From the NCBI GenBank assembly GCA_963691705.1, contig OY829543.1, forward strand, positions 32,325,523 through 32,389,522: a stretch of 64,000 bases of DNA, given 5' to 3'. The notes beneath the pieces are model-generated. The model made no database searches. It was not told the DNA's origin and saw only the letters and a program-made list of their open reading frames with translations. The stretch's first letter is position 1; every line of letters starts with the position of its first letter. Positions 19,174 to 30,310 of this stretch are shown one piece after another. The DNA comes from Viola odorata (taxonomy: Eukaryota; Streptophyta; Magnoliopsida; Malpighiales; Violaceae). The translations under genes and the position numbers were made by a program.

Positions 19174-19522
19174 AATCCAATCCAACTACAATACTGATCA
19201 GCATACCAAATACAAGTTCCTTATGTACTAAAATTTCAGACCTTTTCCAGAAGACACTCTCTTTTAGACTTTAGGTCTTATACAAAGAGTACCTTTGTTA
19301 AATTCACAGTAAGTCTGGTTGTAATAAAGAGTGTGTTTTGTTTTACAGAGGGCTAGAGGGTAAGGTGGTTTGTAAATTGTTATTTCAATTAGGGTTTGCA
19401 AAACGGGACTACGAAACTAGTCCCAGCCAGGGCCATTTGGTCACGGTTAAATTCAGGTTAGGTTTCACCCATCCCATTTAACAAACCGGACCAAACCATT
19501 TATTACCATCTTGATACATTTC
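19174..19522. other. Spacer after E1, no gene seen
   Basis: This is the other half of the E1 insertion site. No ORF of note; AT-rich with no recognised repeat. Confidence 0.4.
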
Positions 19523-20036
19523 TTTTTTTTTGGGTACAAAGAGGTTGGCAAAGCCAAAGGAAAAGACCCCTAGCGTCTATACGACACTCCCACTAGATCG
19601 TAGGCTAACCAAGCACCAAGGCCATCCAGGATGGAATCAAGGATGTGAACACCGAGAGAGTACGCATAGGCCATGTGGTAGAGGTGATCCATAGCGAAAT
19701 TTGCTTCCCTATGAATATGCGAAACTCCCGCCGCAATAAACGAAGCCACTTCCTGTTGAATACAAGTAACAATGCTTACACAGTCTAAGGCCAATGAGCT
19801 CGAGCTAGTGACCATGTCAACCACCATTTTATTATCGCACTCCACTACTAGATGAGTAATCCCAAGAGTCTTAGCTAATTGGAGACCATGATACAGTGCC
19901 CAAGCCTCAGCTCGAAGGATTGGACAACTGCCGATGTTCACAACGTAGCCTTTAATCCAACAACCATGGTTGTCACGTAACAATCCTCCACAATAAGCTT
20001 GCCCGTTTTGACGGATTTGGCTCCTGTAATGTTCCT
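19523..20036 (-). pseudogene. LINE 3' end: RNase H domain fragment with poly(A)
   Basis: The minus strand encodes an RNase H-like domain of the plant LINE / reverse-transcriptase type: CGGLLRDNHGCW, then ILRAEAWALYHGLQLA (the catalytic Glu region), VVECDNKMVVD (catalytic Asp region) and HIHREANFAMDHL. The last motif is usually followed by a usable Asp/Ala pattern, so the fold is recognisable. The 3' end runs into an A9 tract at 19523-19531, read on the minus strand, as expected of a LINE tail. It is 5'-truncated near 20036, where the Mutator-like element begins. No longer functional. Confidence 0.7.
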
Positions 20037-20045
20037 TGTAACATG

Positions 20046-23000
20046 ATCAGTCATGTTACCGGGATCTTAGCCATCCAATTATTGGATGACTCAGATTAAA
20101 AGTCCAATTAATTAAATGATATGCCTAACAGATTTCATTAAAACACCGTTAACTTATTTCTGATATTTTTTTTTAAAAAAATTATTTGCCCTCCCTTTTC
20201 GTCTTCCTCAGTCTCCATCTCCTCCTCCTCCTCCTGCTCCACTCTCCTCTCCACGCCCTTTTGATTAGAAAATCGAAATCATCATTCGCAAGTAAGAGAG
20301 ATTCAATTTTTCCTTGTTTCTTCCTCTCGCAAAAAGCAGCATTTTTAACTGTGAAAGAAACCCTAACCCTTGCTCCTCAGACGCAGGAAATGGTATTGCA
20401 TACTGATACAGGGGAGTAAATTGGTATGAGAGGTATAAAATCACAACTTTACTCATCTAATTATTTTTCTGTAATACTTAGTTCCAGCAGTGTTTTAGAG
20501 ACAATCCACAAGATCTCAACGTACCAATTTCTCCATTTCCTCTCAAATCCGAACTTCAACCCACGATATCTTCTTTTCCCCTGAAAACCTAAAATTTGCA
20601 TTGAAAAGATTCAAGTTTTATCGGAACCCATCTTTTTGTTTCCAGAAATCTAAATTTAAACTCTTGAATTAGTGTTTTAAAGCTAGAATTATAATTTTGT
20701 AGATCTAAATTTTAAAGGTAGAATTAGTGTTATCTTATATAATATCTTATTTGTTTCTTGTATTTGTTTGTTTTTACCAGGCAAGGTTTTGCCAAGGCAC
20801 TGTCAAAAAGAGCTCAAAGGAGGTTGGTTGATAGCAATTCAGTTCTGTGATTTGATTTTGAATCTTAAAAGGTTGTTGTATTTAGTGAAGATTTATATGT
20901 TGGATGTGTGTAGTGTGAAAATTGCTCTTGGTCTACATTAAATCTAGTTGTAGCTCACCTATCAAACTTGCATGGATTCTAAGCAATGCACTAGAAAAGC
21001 TTATTACCCCTTCAAGTTGCTGATAGTGGTGGCTGTTCTGTCTACTCTTGGGTGGGAAGATTGTAAGATACTATTTATGTATGAGACCATTAACCTTGAA
21101 AGTTTACCCGAGAAAAATCTTGCTGAAGACTGCTATCCCATAATCTTTTGGCAGTGTTAGTTTGGTCTTGCTCCTCAAAATGTATGAGCAAAAGTAGATT
21201 TCTTTCATTCTTCTGTTTAATGAAAAAGGAAAAGTATACTTCTGAGGGGATGTGAGTTTCCTTGAAAATGAACACGTGTGAAGGTCTTTTATCTTCAATA
21301 TATTGAATGCTAAGTCCAGGAGGAGTTACCAGGTCAGTACTATATTATAATGTGATGAGTTGTGCTAATGATATTGCAGTAGTTATAGTTACTTCCATTG
21401 TGATCTTACACTATTTGTTTTGGAAAATGCAGGATGAAAAGACTTTCTCCATTTTGAGGAAAACGCTAGGTACATTCTAGGACAATGGCTTAGATGAGGA
21501 ATTCCTATAGTGGTTGAAGAAGAATTAACATAATACTGGTACAGGCATTCAATGATGACATTCAAGGTATTCTTTTGTTTGCATCCCTACATGTCTTGGA
21601 GCCTACTCATTAAAGTGGGAACTTCTAATCTTTGAGGCACTTATTAATCCATTCCATTAAATCATTGGTGATTGTTGTTCTAGTGATCGATATCATATAG
21701 CCACGAAGAAGGACAAAATGATGGCTACTTTCCCAAACTGGAGATTCTGCCATAGGAGGACGCACCTAAATGCAGTCGCCGGTAGAAACTTTGGTTGTAA
21801 TTTTTGGGATGCTATTTTATGTGGGGAGTTCAAGACTTGTTAATATCTTCTTAAGTTGGGATCATTCCCTTGATGTTTTTCTTCTTTTCTTCTCAAAATA
21901 AAAAATAAAGACTCGTTAATTTCCAAACTTGTTAATACCTAGATTTCATTTTATTTTTAATTAGTCAAGGTGACAATTGCCATTTGAGTCCAAAAAATGG
22001 AAGACAAATGGGCAAGGACTAGTCATAGTTTTCAATTCCACTTGCCATAGTTAGAGATAAACTCCTTTCATAGAATATTTTAATGATGATAGTTCCCAAT
22101 TGCATTACAGTCACAGATTATTTCCACATGACACCAAAAATTTATCGCAGAAGAATGATAATAGCTGGAAAAAGAGTGGCACATATAATGTTTTGACCTC
22201 TTATATCCAACCTCAAAACCAGACTGATCAAAATTAAAACCTCTTTTGTTGTTAAAAAAATGCAGAGTTCTTATTATCATGAGCTGTATAATATATGACA
22301 AACAACAAACCAGAAGTTTCCATCATATTGCTTCGTACATAGAAAATTTATTTTACTAACCTCGAATGATTAAGAGAGTTCGCGACGGAAGAATGATTTG
22401 CAAAAGAATCATCCATATTCATTATTGTTGTACTCAACAATTTTTCCTGTCATGAGCCCACAACTTGTGCGCCACTCGATGAGCCAAATTCATCAAAACG
22501 TTATAGTAAAACAACAGATGAATCAAGCACATATTATTTAATAAGAGATTATACAAATACTTCGAACAAAAAATCACAAATAACTCAGAATATTATCAAT
22601 CTCAGCTGATTATTTAAGTAAATTGCCATAAATACCTGGCAAGCCATGAATCCTTTGTAATTGAGCAAGCAGTGAGAGAACTACACGCAAGCAGGGTCAC
22701 GCTCTCGTGCGACGTGAAGATCAGTAACAGCTGCGACTCGAAGGGAGGGGCCAGAAGTGAAGGTCTTGGATTGAATGAACACCAGTAATTTCATACGTAA
22801 GTAATCTGGTGCAGCTGCAACCTAGCTTCTTTCGGGAACAGAGGAATTGCTGAAATAAACAAGCAGCAATTCAGTTATATGAATACTATTAATTTGGGAT
22901 GAGATAGAACCAAGAACATATATAATTAATTAATTTTTTAAGGAAAAAATAGAGAAGAAGGACAAAGGAAGATAAAGAGGGAGGTCTTGATTTGATCAAA

Positions 23001-23205
23001 GCTTACTTGCAGATGGGTCGTAAAGGAGCGGAGAGGAGAGTAGAGCAGGAGGAGGAGGAGGAGATGGAGACTGAGGAAGACGAAGAGGGAGGGCAAATAA
23101 TTAAAAAAAAAAAATTAACTGAAATAAGTTAACGGTGATTTTAATGAAATTCGTTAGCCATGTCATCTAATTAATTGGACTTTTAATCTGAGCCATCCAA
23201 TTCCC
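20046..23205. mobile_element. Mutator-like non-autonomous element, 3.2 kb, long TIRs
   Basis: Inverted repeats of about 185 bp (about 20081-20260 and 23010-23202) share GGATGRCTCAGATTAAAAG, a GTTAACTTATTTC segment and a CTCCTCCTCCTCCTGCTC stretch. A 9-bp direct repeat TGTAACATG flanks the element at 20037-20045 and 23206-23214, the TSD length of Mutator-like elements. The left tip has about 35 extra bases, partly an inverted copy of the tip. I see no transposase. The interior has intron-like and exon-like signals, for example TTTTACCAG before GCAAGGTTTTGCC near 20780 and ATGCAG before GATGAAAAGAC near 21432, so captured host gene pieces (Pack-MULE) are possible but unproven. Confidence 0.75.
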
Positions 23206-23274
23206 TGTAACATGGAAACATTAGAAGAATGGAATCTCATTTTGACTACTACAAAAAGCATCAGTATTTAATCT

Positions 23275-23412
23275 TGATATTTATTTGTTAAAACACTTAG
23301 TAGCGAAATTTAATGTAATTGAAATGTTAAGTTTTTCCGTCTTTATGAAAATAAACTTTAACATGTCAATTACATCAAATTTCGCTATTAAATATTTTAA
23401 TAAATAGGTGTC
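23275..23412. mobile_element. Small fold-back repeat
   Basis: TAGCGAAATTTAATGTAATT on the left faces AATTACATCAAATTTCGCTA on the right; the arms are about 60 bp with a very short centre. MITE-like, with no TSD resolved. Confidence 0.55.
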
Positions 23413-23414
23413 AA

Positions 23415-24854
23415 AATGAAACAGGATTGTCCCAAGTCCCAGTGGAATCTATCTAGTTTCGGCATGTTTAGGGTTGGGAATGTCTCATCTCGTTTAATAA
23501 TATAAATGGAACTAAAAATTGAATTCCGAGTCCCGATAAATTCACGACGGACCAGGGTATTGATGAACTAAGCTGGATGTGGGACTTGGTTATCAGCATG
23601 AGAAAATTTAGCTGGGTTTTCTATGATTGCTTACTTTTTTTTCAATCACTAATTTTTTTTACATTTTTATAAAAAAAAAAATCAAATTAAAAGTGCTGTA
23701 ATATGAGAACTTTCTCACTTTTAGCACCACTAGGATCAATGAGACATTTACATGCGACGTGTGTAAATACCACTTGTTATTCTCCTTTAGGTAAAAGAGT
23801 TCCTCCCTTGGACAAAAACTTTCCCCTTAAATGAAGGAATGTTTCGTTACTGTTTAATATTATCAACCAAATAAAATATAATGATTTTATTTTTCTCGAG
23901 CTTTAAAAATATAAAAATTAGAAAATAAGAAAAAAATTAAAAAATATACACAAAAAATAAATAATGGACAACACTACAACAAACTTTTTTTCCCTCCAAC
24001 TTTAAAAATATAATTTTTTTAGAACATAAAAAAAAAATTAAAAAATATAGAAAAAATTTAAATTATGGACAAAAACACAACGAACTTTTTTTACTCGAGC
24101 TTTAAAAATATAAAAAAATTAGAAAATAAGAAAAAATATAAATAATGGAAAAAATACAACATTTTTTTCCCTCGATCTTTAAAAATATAAAAAAAAAAAT
24201 ATTTTAAGAAAATATTAAAATATTAAAAAAAAAATTTGAAAAAATGAGAAACTATAAAAAATATAAAAATCCAAAAAAGAAATATTTTCAAAAAATAATA
24301 TAAATGAATTCCGAAAATTCATACAAAAAATCAGAAAATTAGAACAAAATCAGTATTTTTTTGGACAAAATTAAAAAATATTATTTCAGAACTTTTACAA
24401 ATGCAAGTCAACCAACTTCGACCAGGTCTATTCTTTTTGCCTTCTAATTAAGATTTTTTTTTAAAATTTATGCAGGTCATCCAACTTCAAATAAATGCAG
24501 TCAATATTCTAACTAAGTTTTTTTTTTCTTATTCACTTATTTTATTTAATAACGTTCATGCGAGTCAACCTGCTTTAATCAGGTCTTTTATATTTACCCT
24601 TTAATTCAATTCTTTTATTTAATAAGATTTACATGGGTTAAAAAACTTTAAATAAATGGAACAAATATGCTAACCATGCCTTTTTATTTTTATTTCAAAT
24701 TCAATTTCTTTATTTATAAAATTAGTATGGGTCATCCAACCTCAAATGGTCGATATATATCATAAACTTATATATTGACAATTTTAAGTCATTTCTTTCA
24801 AGTAATTAATTTATTTTTAAAGTTGGATCAAGTTTTTAGGATTAACTTATTAGG
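23415..24854. repeat. AT-rich low-complexity DNA and dispersed repeat, copy 1
   Basis: About 23690-24480 contains poly-A/T low-complexity sequence and segments (CTTTCTCACTTTTAGCACCA, AAATGCAAGTCAACCAACTTC) that recur in similar order near 37980-38480. No coding sequence. The repeat family is not recognised. Confidence 0.5.
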
Positions 24855-24859
24855 GATTG

Positions 24860-27800
24860 TGTCGCACCTCATTTTTCGGTTTTTACGCGAACAGGTTCGG
24901 GACGGATGCTAAGCATAAATGGATGCTTCGCATAATGCAATGAAGTCGCCACCCTATTTATCTATGTTTAGGGAACCTAATCGTCATGGCATAAAAAATA
25001 AAAAAATGAAGGCACAAAAGGTCTAACTAAAGAACGAAGGTTCGAGGTCGCTATTATGGACTCGGGAAGGTGTTAGGCACCCAAGTCACATCCTTAAAAG
25101 GTTACCGGTAAAAAGGTGTTTGGAAAATATTTTTAAACACGAAAATGAGTAAGTAACCGTAAGGCGTCAACCAATCCCGCGCACGGAAATGCACCACTTT
25201 CCAATCATTTACGGAGTAAACGATCGTAGAGTGTCAATCGAAATCTTGTTACAAAAATTGGGCCACTTTCCGGTTGTCCATGGGCCCTTAGAGGTATTCA
25301 CCGCTTTAGCATTTTTGTTATTTCCGATAGGGACCGTTCGGGACTAATTAATCCTTTCTGATCGGGACTGATTTATCGTTGGTTTTTTACTAAAGCGAGA
25401 GCCCTCTTTATCATCATCGGGCCATGCATGATTAATTAATTACTATGTGATTCTATCATGGATGAAACTAGCAAAGTACCATTTTTATGAATGCAAATAA
25501 ACCATATGGGATCGAAGTCACCATACACATGTATCAATGCATAACAATTAATTTCATGGTATAAAAAGTAAGTGATTTAAACACGTATACATGTGCGTTG
25601 ATTTTAATTTCTAACAATTCTAAAAGTCATGCATATGATTATGATATGAGTTTTTAACATTTCTAAATAGCATGCATACGAATAATATTTGCGGAAAGTA
25701 TTGAATAAATAAAAGAGATGAGAAAAATGTACTTGCGAGCAAAGATTTAATTTTACCCTACAAAATGAGATCATTAGTACGAGTAAACGATCCCGTGCAC
25801 GGAAATGCGCCACTTTCCAATCATTTACGGAGTAAACGATCGTAGAGTGTCAATCGAAATCCTGTTATGAAAATTGGACCACTTTCTGGTTGTCCATGGG
25901 CCCTCAGAGGTATTCACCACTTTAGCATTTTTGTTATTTCCGATAGGGACCGTTCGGGACTGATTAATCCTTTCTGGTCAGGACTGATTAATCGTTGGTT
26001 TTTTACTAAAGCGAGAGCCCTCTTTATCATCATCGGGCCATGCATGATTAATTAATTACTACGTGATTCTATCATGGATGAAACTAGCAAAGTACCATTC
26101 TTATGAATGCAAATAAACCGTATGGGATCGAAACCACCATACGTATATATCGATACATAACAATTAATTTCATGGTATAAAAAGCAAGTGATTTAAACAC
26201 GTATACATGTGTGTTGATTTTAATTTCTAACAATTCTAAATGTCATGCATACGATTATGATATGAGTTTTTAACATTTCTAAATAGCATGCATACGAATA
26301 ATATTTGCGGAAAATATTGAATAAATAAAAGAGATGAGAAAAATGTACTTGCGAGCGAAGATTTAATTTTACCCTACAAAATGAGATCATTAGTACGAGT
26401 AAAATAAATATCAAGCGAATAAATAAAATGATTAACAATTAAGAAAACAAGTAAAATAATTAATTTTATTAATTAAAAGCAAGCAAATTCATTATTTGAT
26501 AATTAAATGTAAATGATTAATTAACAATTAAAAATAAGTAAATTCATTAATTAAATATTACGAACGGACAAAGGATACGATATACTTACGGTGGGCCGAA
26601 AAAACTGTGCCTAGTAGTTGGGCTCAAAACAACCCCAAAATAGACCAGCCCAGCCCGTGTGTGGGCTGGTTGCTTCCTCTCTTCAGCTGGGCTTGCGCAA
26701 CGCAGCCCACTCCTTTCTTTTTTTTCCTTCCCGCATGGGCTTGCGCAACAACCCATTCTCTCCCTTTCTTCTTCTCTTGGGCTTGCGTCAAGGACGCAAC
26801 CCTTCTCTTCTCCTCACGTTGGGCCAGGCGCGACCCAGCTTTCTTTCCTTTTCTTTCCGCGTGGGCCAGCAGCAAGCTGCCCAGCTTCTTTCCTTCGTTT
26901 GGGCCAGCCTTCATTCCTTTAAATTAAAACAGCCACCAGCCCATCACCTTTCCCTCTTTCTTCTACTGTTCTTCTTCTTCCTTCAGCCAAACCTGCAACA
27001 AACAATGACCAAAAACCAAAATTAATCCCTTATCAACAATCAATTAAATCAACAACATCATCAAATAAATGAAAGCAGCAAATTAATTAAGCAAAAAAAT
27101 ATATATATATAATTAAGCAAAAATAGTAGGCAAATTTAGCAAGCAAATTAATTAATACAAAGCTTTTAAATCATCAAAACAGCAAGCAATTTGAACGAGG
27201 TAGAGCTACAAAATTAAGTTGACACGAAGACAGTAATTGATTACCAAAGGTAGGAGCAATTAATTGACAATAAGACGGGAGCAATTGATTTAATTAAAAT
27301 AGAGGCAATTAATTAATAAAAATGCAAGTAATTGAAAGCAAAGCAGAGGGAGAGTGCATGAAATAAAAGGGGGGACTAAAGCATGAAATTGCCCCTCATT
27401 TTTTCCGTTGAAGATTGCTTGCTATTTATAAGCAATCATCCGCGAGTGGACTTAGCGAGCACGATGCGCGTGGTCATGAACAGTCTGGTTGATGGGAGGT
27501 TTGTGATGATGAAGCTTTGGTTGTGGATCAACATGAAGAGAATGCTTGGCTGAGGAGCAAGGAGGGAGTCGGTTGCTGGAAAAGTGATGATGAAGAAATT
27601 AAATGGCTTTAATTAGTGATGGTAAGTGTTGAAGAAGGGAGGGAGCCGTTGATCTTGTTTAAAAGGGAGTCAAGTGTTTGATCAAGTGGCTGAGATGGGT
27701 GCTGCAATTTTATGCATTAATGCATATTAATTGTGGCACGAACGGAATATTTTTTGTTCGAGCTACGGACTCGCTTGAAATGAAAATAAATTCAAACCGA

Positions 27801-28232
27801 AGGGACTAAAAGGTGCAGAAAAATAAGACGAAATAAATAGTATACAACGAATAAATAGAAAGTTCGATTTAATGCATTTAATTTCTCGTTTGAAAATGTC
27901 AAACATTCGAACGCAAAATAAATGTCTTTACGACAAAAATTGAACGAAACCAAACTAGATGACGTGAAAGAGAAAAATAGTACGTAATTTTCAATTAAAG
28001 AAATAAAGTATTCGATCTACGGTCTGAGGAAAATCGCTCGGGACCAGTAGAAGTTCGCGAAAAGACAGTCGAAAATACGAAAAAATTAAAAAGGCATGAA
28101 ATGACACGGAATATTAAACAAATAGCCTAGGACGAAGAATCGATAGAAATTTGACCTAGATTAGTTATTAAATGCGATAAGCATAAAAATACGAAAATGT
28201 GATGAGAAAAAATCAAAAATCGGGTAGCAACA
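24860..28232 (-). repeat. E4 3' LTR (left, 3373 bp) with internal duplication
   Basis: Matches the right LTR except for a 616-bp tandem duplication (25175-25790 repeated at 25791-26406) that the right LTR lacks, plus small indels. ORFs around 26607-27025 are translations of a GGGCTTGCGC-rich segment and look incidental. Confidence 0.85.
25175..26406 (-). repeat. 616-bp tandem duplication inside the left LTR of E4
   Basis: TCCCGYGCACGGAAATGC starts both copies at 25175 and 25791, with matching sequence through AGATCATTAGTACGAGTAAA. Only one copy is present in the other LTR (from about 33554), so it arose in this LTR after or during the last replication. Confidence 0.85.
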
Positions 28233-28235
28233 GTT

Positions 28236-28247
28236 GCCCCCTCTTTA
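28236..28247 (-). other. E4 polypurine tract
   Basis: Minus strand AAAGAGGGGGCA lies 3 bases from the 3' LTR. This is a textbook plus-strand primer, in contrast to E1-E3, and it fixes the orientation of E4. Confidence 0.75.
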
Positions 28248-28369
28248 CTGTGTGATCAAAAATACAGTGTAACTGAAATTTTTGATAAGCAGTAAAGACG
28301 ATTGCCCCAAGTACTACCACGGTTTTGGAAATGTTGAAGACTTACCTGGGAGTGGGGTGAGCTTTAAAT

Positions 28370-28790
28370 TCTGGTCTGGGTGAGGCTATCACAATGCAAG
28401 ATGCTGGTATGAAAAAATGAGACTGCATGTCTGTGCGAGGCTATCGCTCTCCGAACGCTGACGTGGAGAAATGTGAATGAAGGTTCGTGTGAGGCTATCG
28501 CTCTACGGACATTGACGTGAAAATGTGGAAGCGTGTCCGTGCGAGGCTATTGCTTTCCGGACATTGGTGCTGAAATGTAACTACACGACTGTGCGAGGCT
28601 ATCGCTCTCTGGGCGTTGATGTGGGAAAATGTGAATGAAGATCCGTGCGAGGCTATCGCTCTCCGGACTTTGATGCAGAAAATGTAACTATACGACAGTG
28701 CGAGGTTATCGCTCTCCGGACGCTGATGCGGGAAATATAAACTACACGACCGTGCGAGGCTATCACTCTCCGGATGCTGGTGTTGAAAGT
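28370..28790 (-). repeat. E4 array R1: about eight 54-bp units with nested stems
   Basis: The core is GTCCGTGCGAGGCTATCGCT followed by CTCCGGAC: outer stem GTCCG/CGGAC, inner stem GCGA/TCGC. A stray ninth copy lies at 29763. Confidence 0.8.
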
Positions 28791-28792
28791 AT

Positions 28793-29345
28793 AGTCGCTC
28801 AAAGAGGAGTTATTTAGATATGCAGAAAAGTAGTCTCTCAAGGAGGAGTATTTTAGATATGCAGAAAAGTAGTCGCTCAAGGAGGAGTAATAATTATGCA
28901 GAAATGTAGAATTATGTAAAACATAGTCGCTCAAGGAGGAGTAGTTTAGATATGCAGAAAAGTAGTCACTCAAGGAGGACTATTTTTAGATAGACAAAAA
29001 AGTAGTCGCTCAAGGAGGAGTAATAATTATGCAGAAATGTAGAATTATGAAAAACATAGTCGCTCAAGGAGGAGTAGTAGATAGACAGGAATGTAAAGAT
29101 ATAGTCGCTCAAGGAGGAGTAGTAGATAGACAGGAATTTAAAGATATAGTCGCTCATGGAGTAGTAGATAGACATGAATTTAAAGATATAGTCGTTCAAG
29201 GAGGAGTAGTAGATAGACAGGAATTGAAAAATATAGTCGCTCAAGGAGGAGTAGTAGATAGACAAGAATTTAAAGATATAGTCGCTCAAGGAGGAGTATT
29301 TAGATATAGATATGCAGAAATGTAGTCGCTCAAGGAGGAGATAAT
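28793..29345 (-). repeat. E4 array R2: about 13 units of 38-54 bp
   Basis: The core AGTCGCTCAAGGAGGAGTAG recurs from 28793 to 29324, separated by short variable segments such as TAGATAGACAGGAATTTAAA. A CTC/GAG mini-stem is present. The ORFs here, rich in Tyr and Ser, are repeat translations. Confidence 0.85.
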
Positions 29346-29564
29346 AATTATGCAAAAATGTAGAATTACGTAGGGCGAGGGTAGGACTCGCAGTCCATAC
29401 GTTTGACAGAAATTTAAATGAGAGTTTGGAATGTACCTTGGGTTCAAAGCAACGTACCTTTGGTCAGATATTGAGGGAAATGTTTTTGATAATGAGGAAG
29501 ATGGTCTTCTCGGATATTGAGGAGGGTGGTCTTCTCTCGAACTTACCGTGTGAACTGAAATGGA

Positions 29565-29745
29565 GAGTGGTTAGAAGCCACCGCTTGACTCGAGGTGAAG
29601 AGTGGTTGAAAGCCACAGCATGAAATAAGCCGGAGAGTGGTTGGAAGCCACCGTATTTGGTGAGCGGTTGAAAGCCACCGTATTTTTTGGTGAGTGGTTG
29701 AAAGCCATCGTATTTTTTTGGTGAGTGGTTGAAAGCCACCGCATT
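29565..29745 (-). repeat. E4 array R3: six units of 27-36 bp
   Basis: The core GAGTGGTTGAAAGCCACCG forms a GTGG/CCAC stem in each unit. Confidence 0.8.
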
Positions 29746-29804
29746 TTTTTTTTAGTATGTATGTCCATGCGAGGCTATCGCTCTCTGGACGTTTGATGAA
29801 GAGA

Positions 29805-30310
29805 TGAGGTCCGAGCGGGGATACCGCAAGATTCAAATGTTGATGAAGAGATTAGATCCGAGCGGGGATACCGCAAGATTCGGACATTGATGAAGAGATG
29901 AGGTCCGAGCAGGGATACCGCAAAATTTGGATTTTGATGAAGAGATGTGATCCAAACGGGGATATCGCAAGATTCAGATTTTGATGAAGAGATGTGATCC
30001 GAGCGGGGATACTGCAAGATTCGGATTTTGATGAACGAGCAGGGATACCGCAAGATTCGGATTTTGATGAAGAGGCGTGATCCGAGTGGGGATACCGCAA
30101 GATTCGAATTTGATGAAGAGATGTGATCCGAGCGGGGATACCGCAAGATTCGGATTTTGATGAAGAGACAAGATCCCAGCGGGGATACCGCAAACTTCGG
30201 ACGTTGATATAGAGACAAGATCCAAGCGGGGATACCGCAAACTTCAGACTTTGATGTAGAGACAAGATCCGAGCAGGGATACCGCAAACTTCAGACTTTG
30301 ATGTAATGGT
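29805..30310 (-). repeat. E4 array R4: about 11 units of 40-50 bp with paired changes
   Basis: The core is GTCCGAGCGGGGATACCGCA followed by AGATTCGGAC: outer stem GTCCGA/TCGGAC, inner stem GCGG/CCGC. Other units carry ATCCGA with TCGGAT, keeping the outer pair. Confidence 0.85.

Noticed and set aside
26607..27025. ORFs of 106 and 135 codons in the E4 LTR
   Set aside because: Low-complexity Leu/Phe/Trp/Ser composition, overlapping open frames in all directions, only partly kept in the other LTR.
28653..29355. Tyr/Ser-rich ORFs and CRISPR-like regular repeats
   Set aside because: Minisatellite units without unique fixed-length spacers, in plant DNA inside an LTR element; not CRISPR and not genes.
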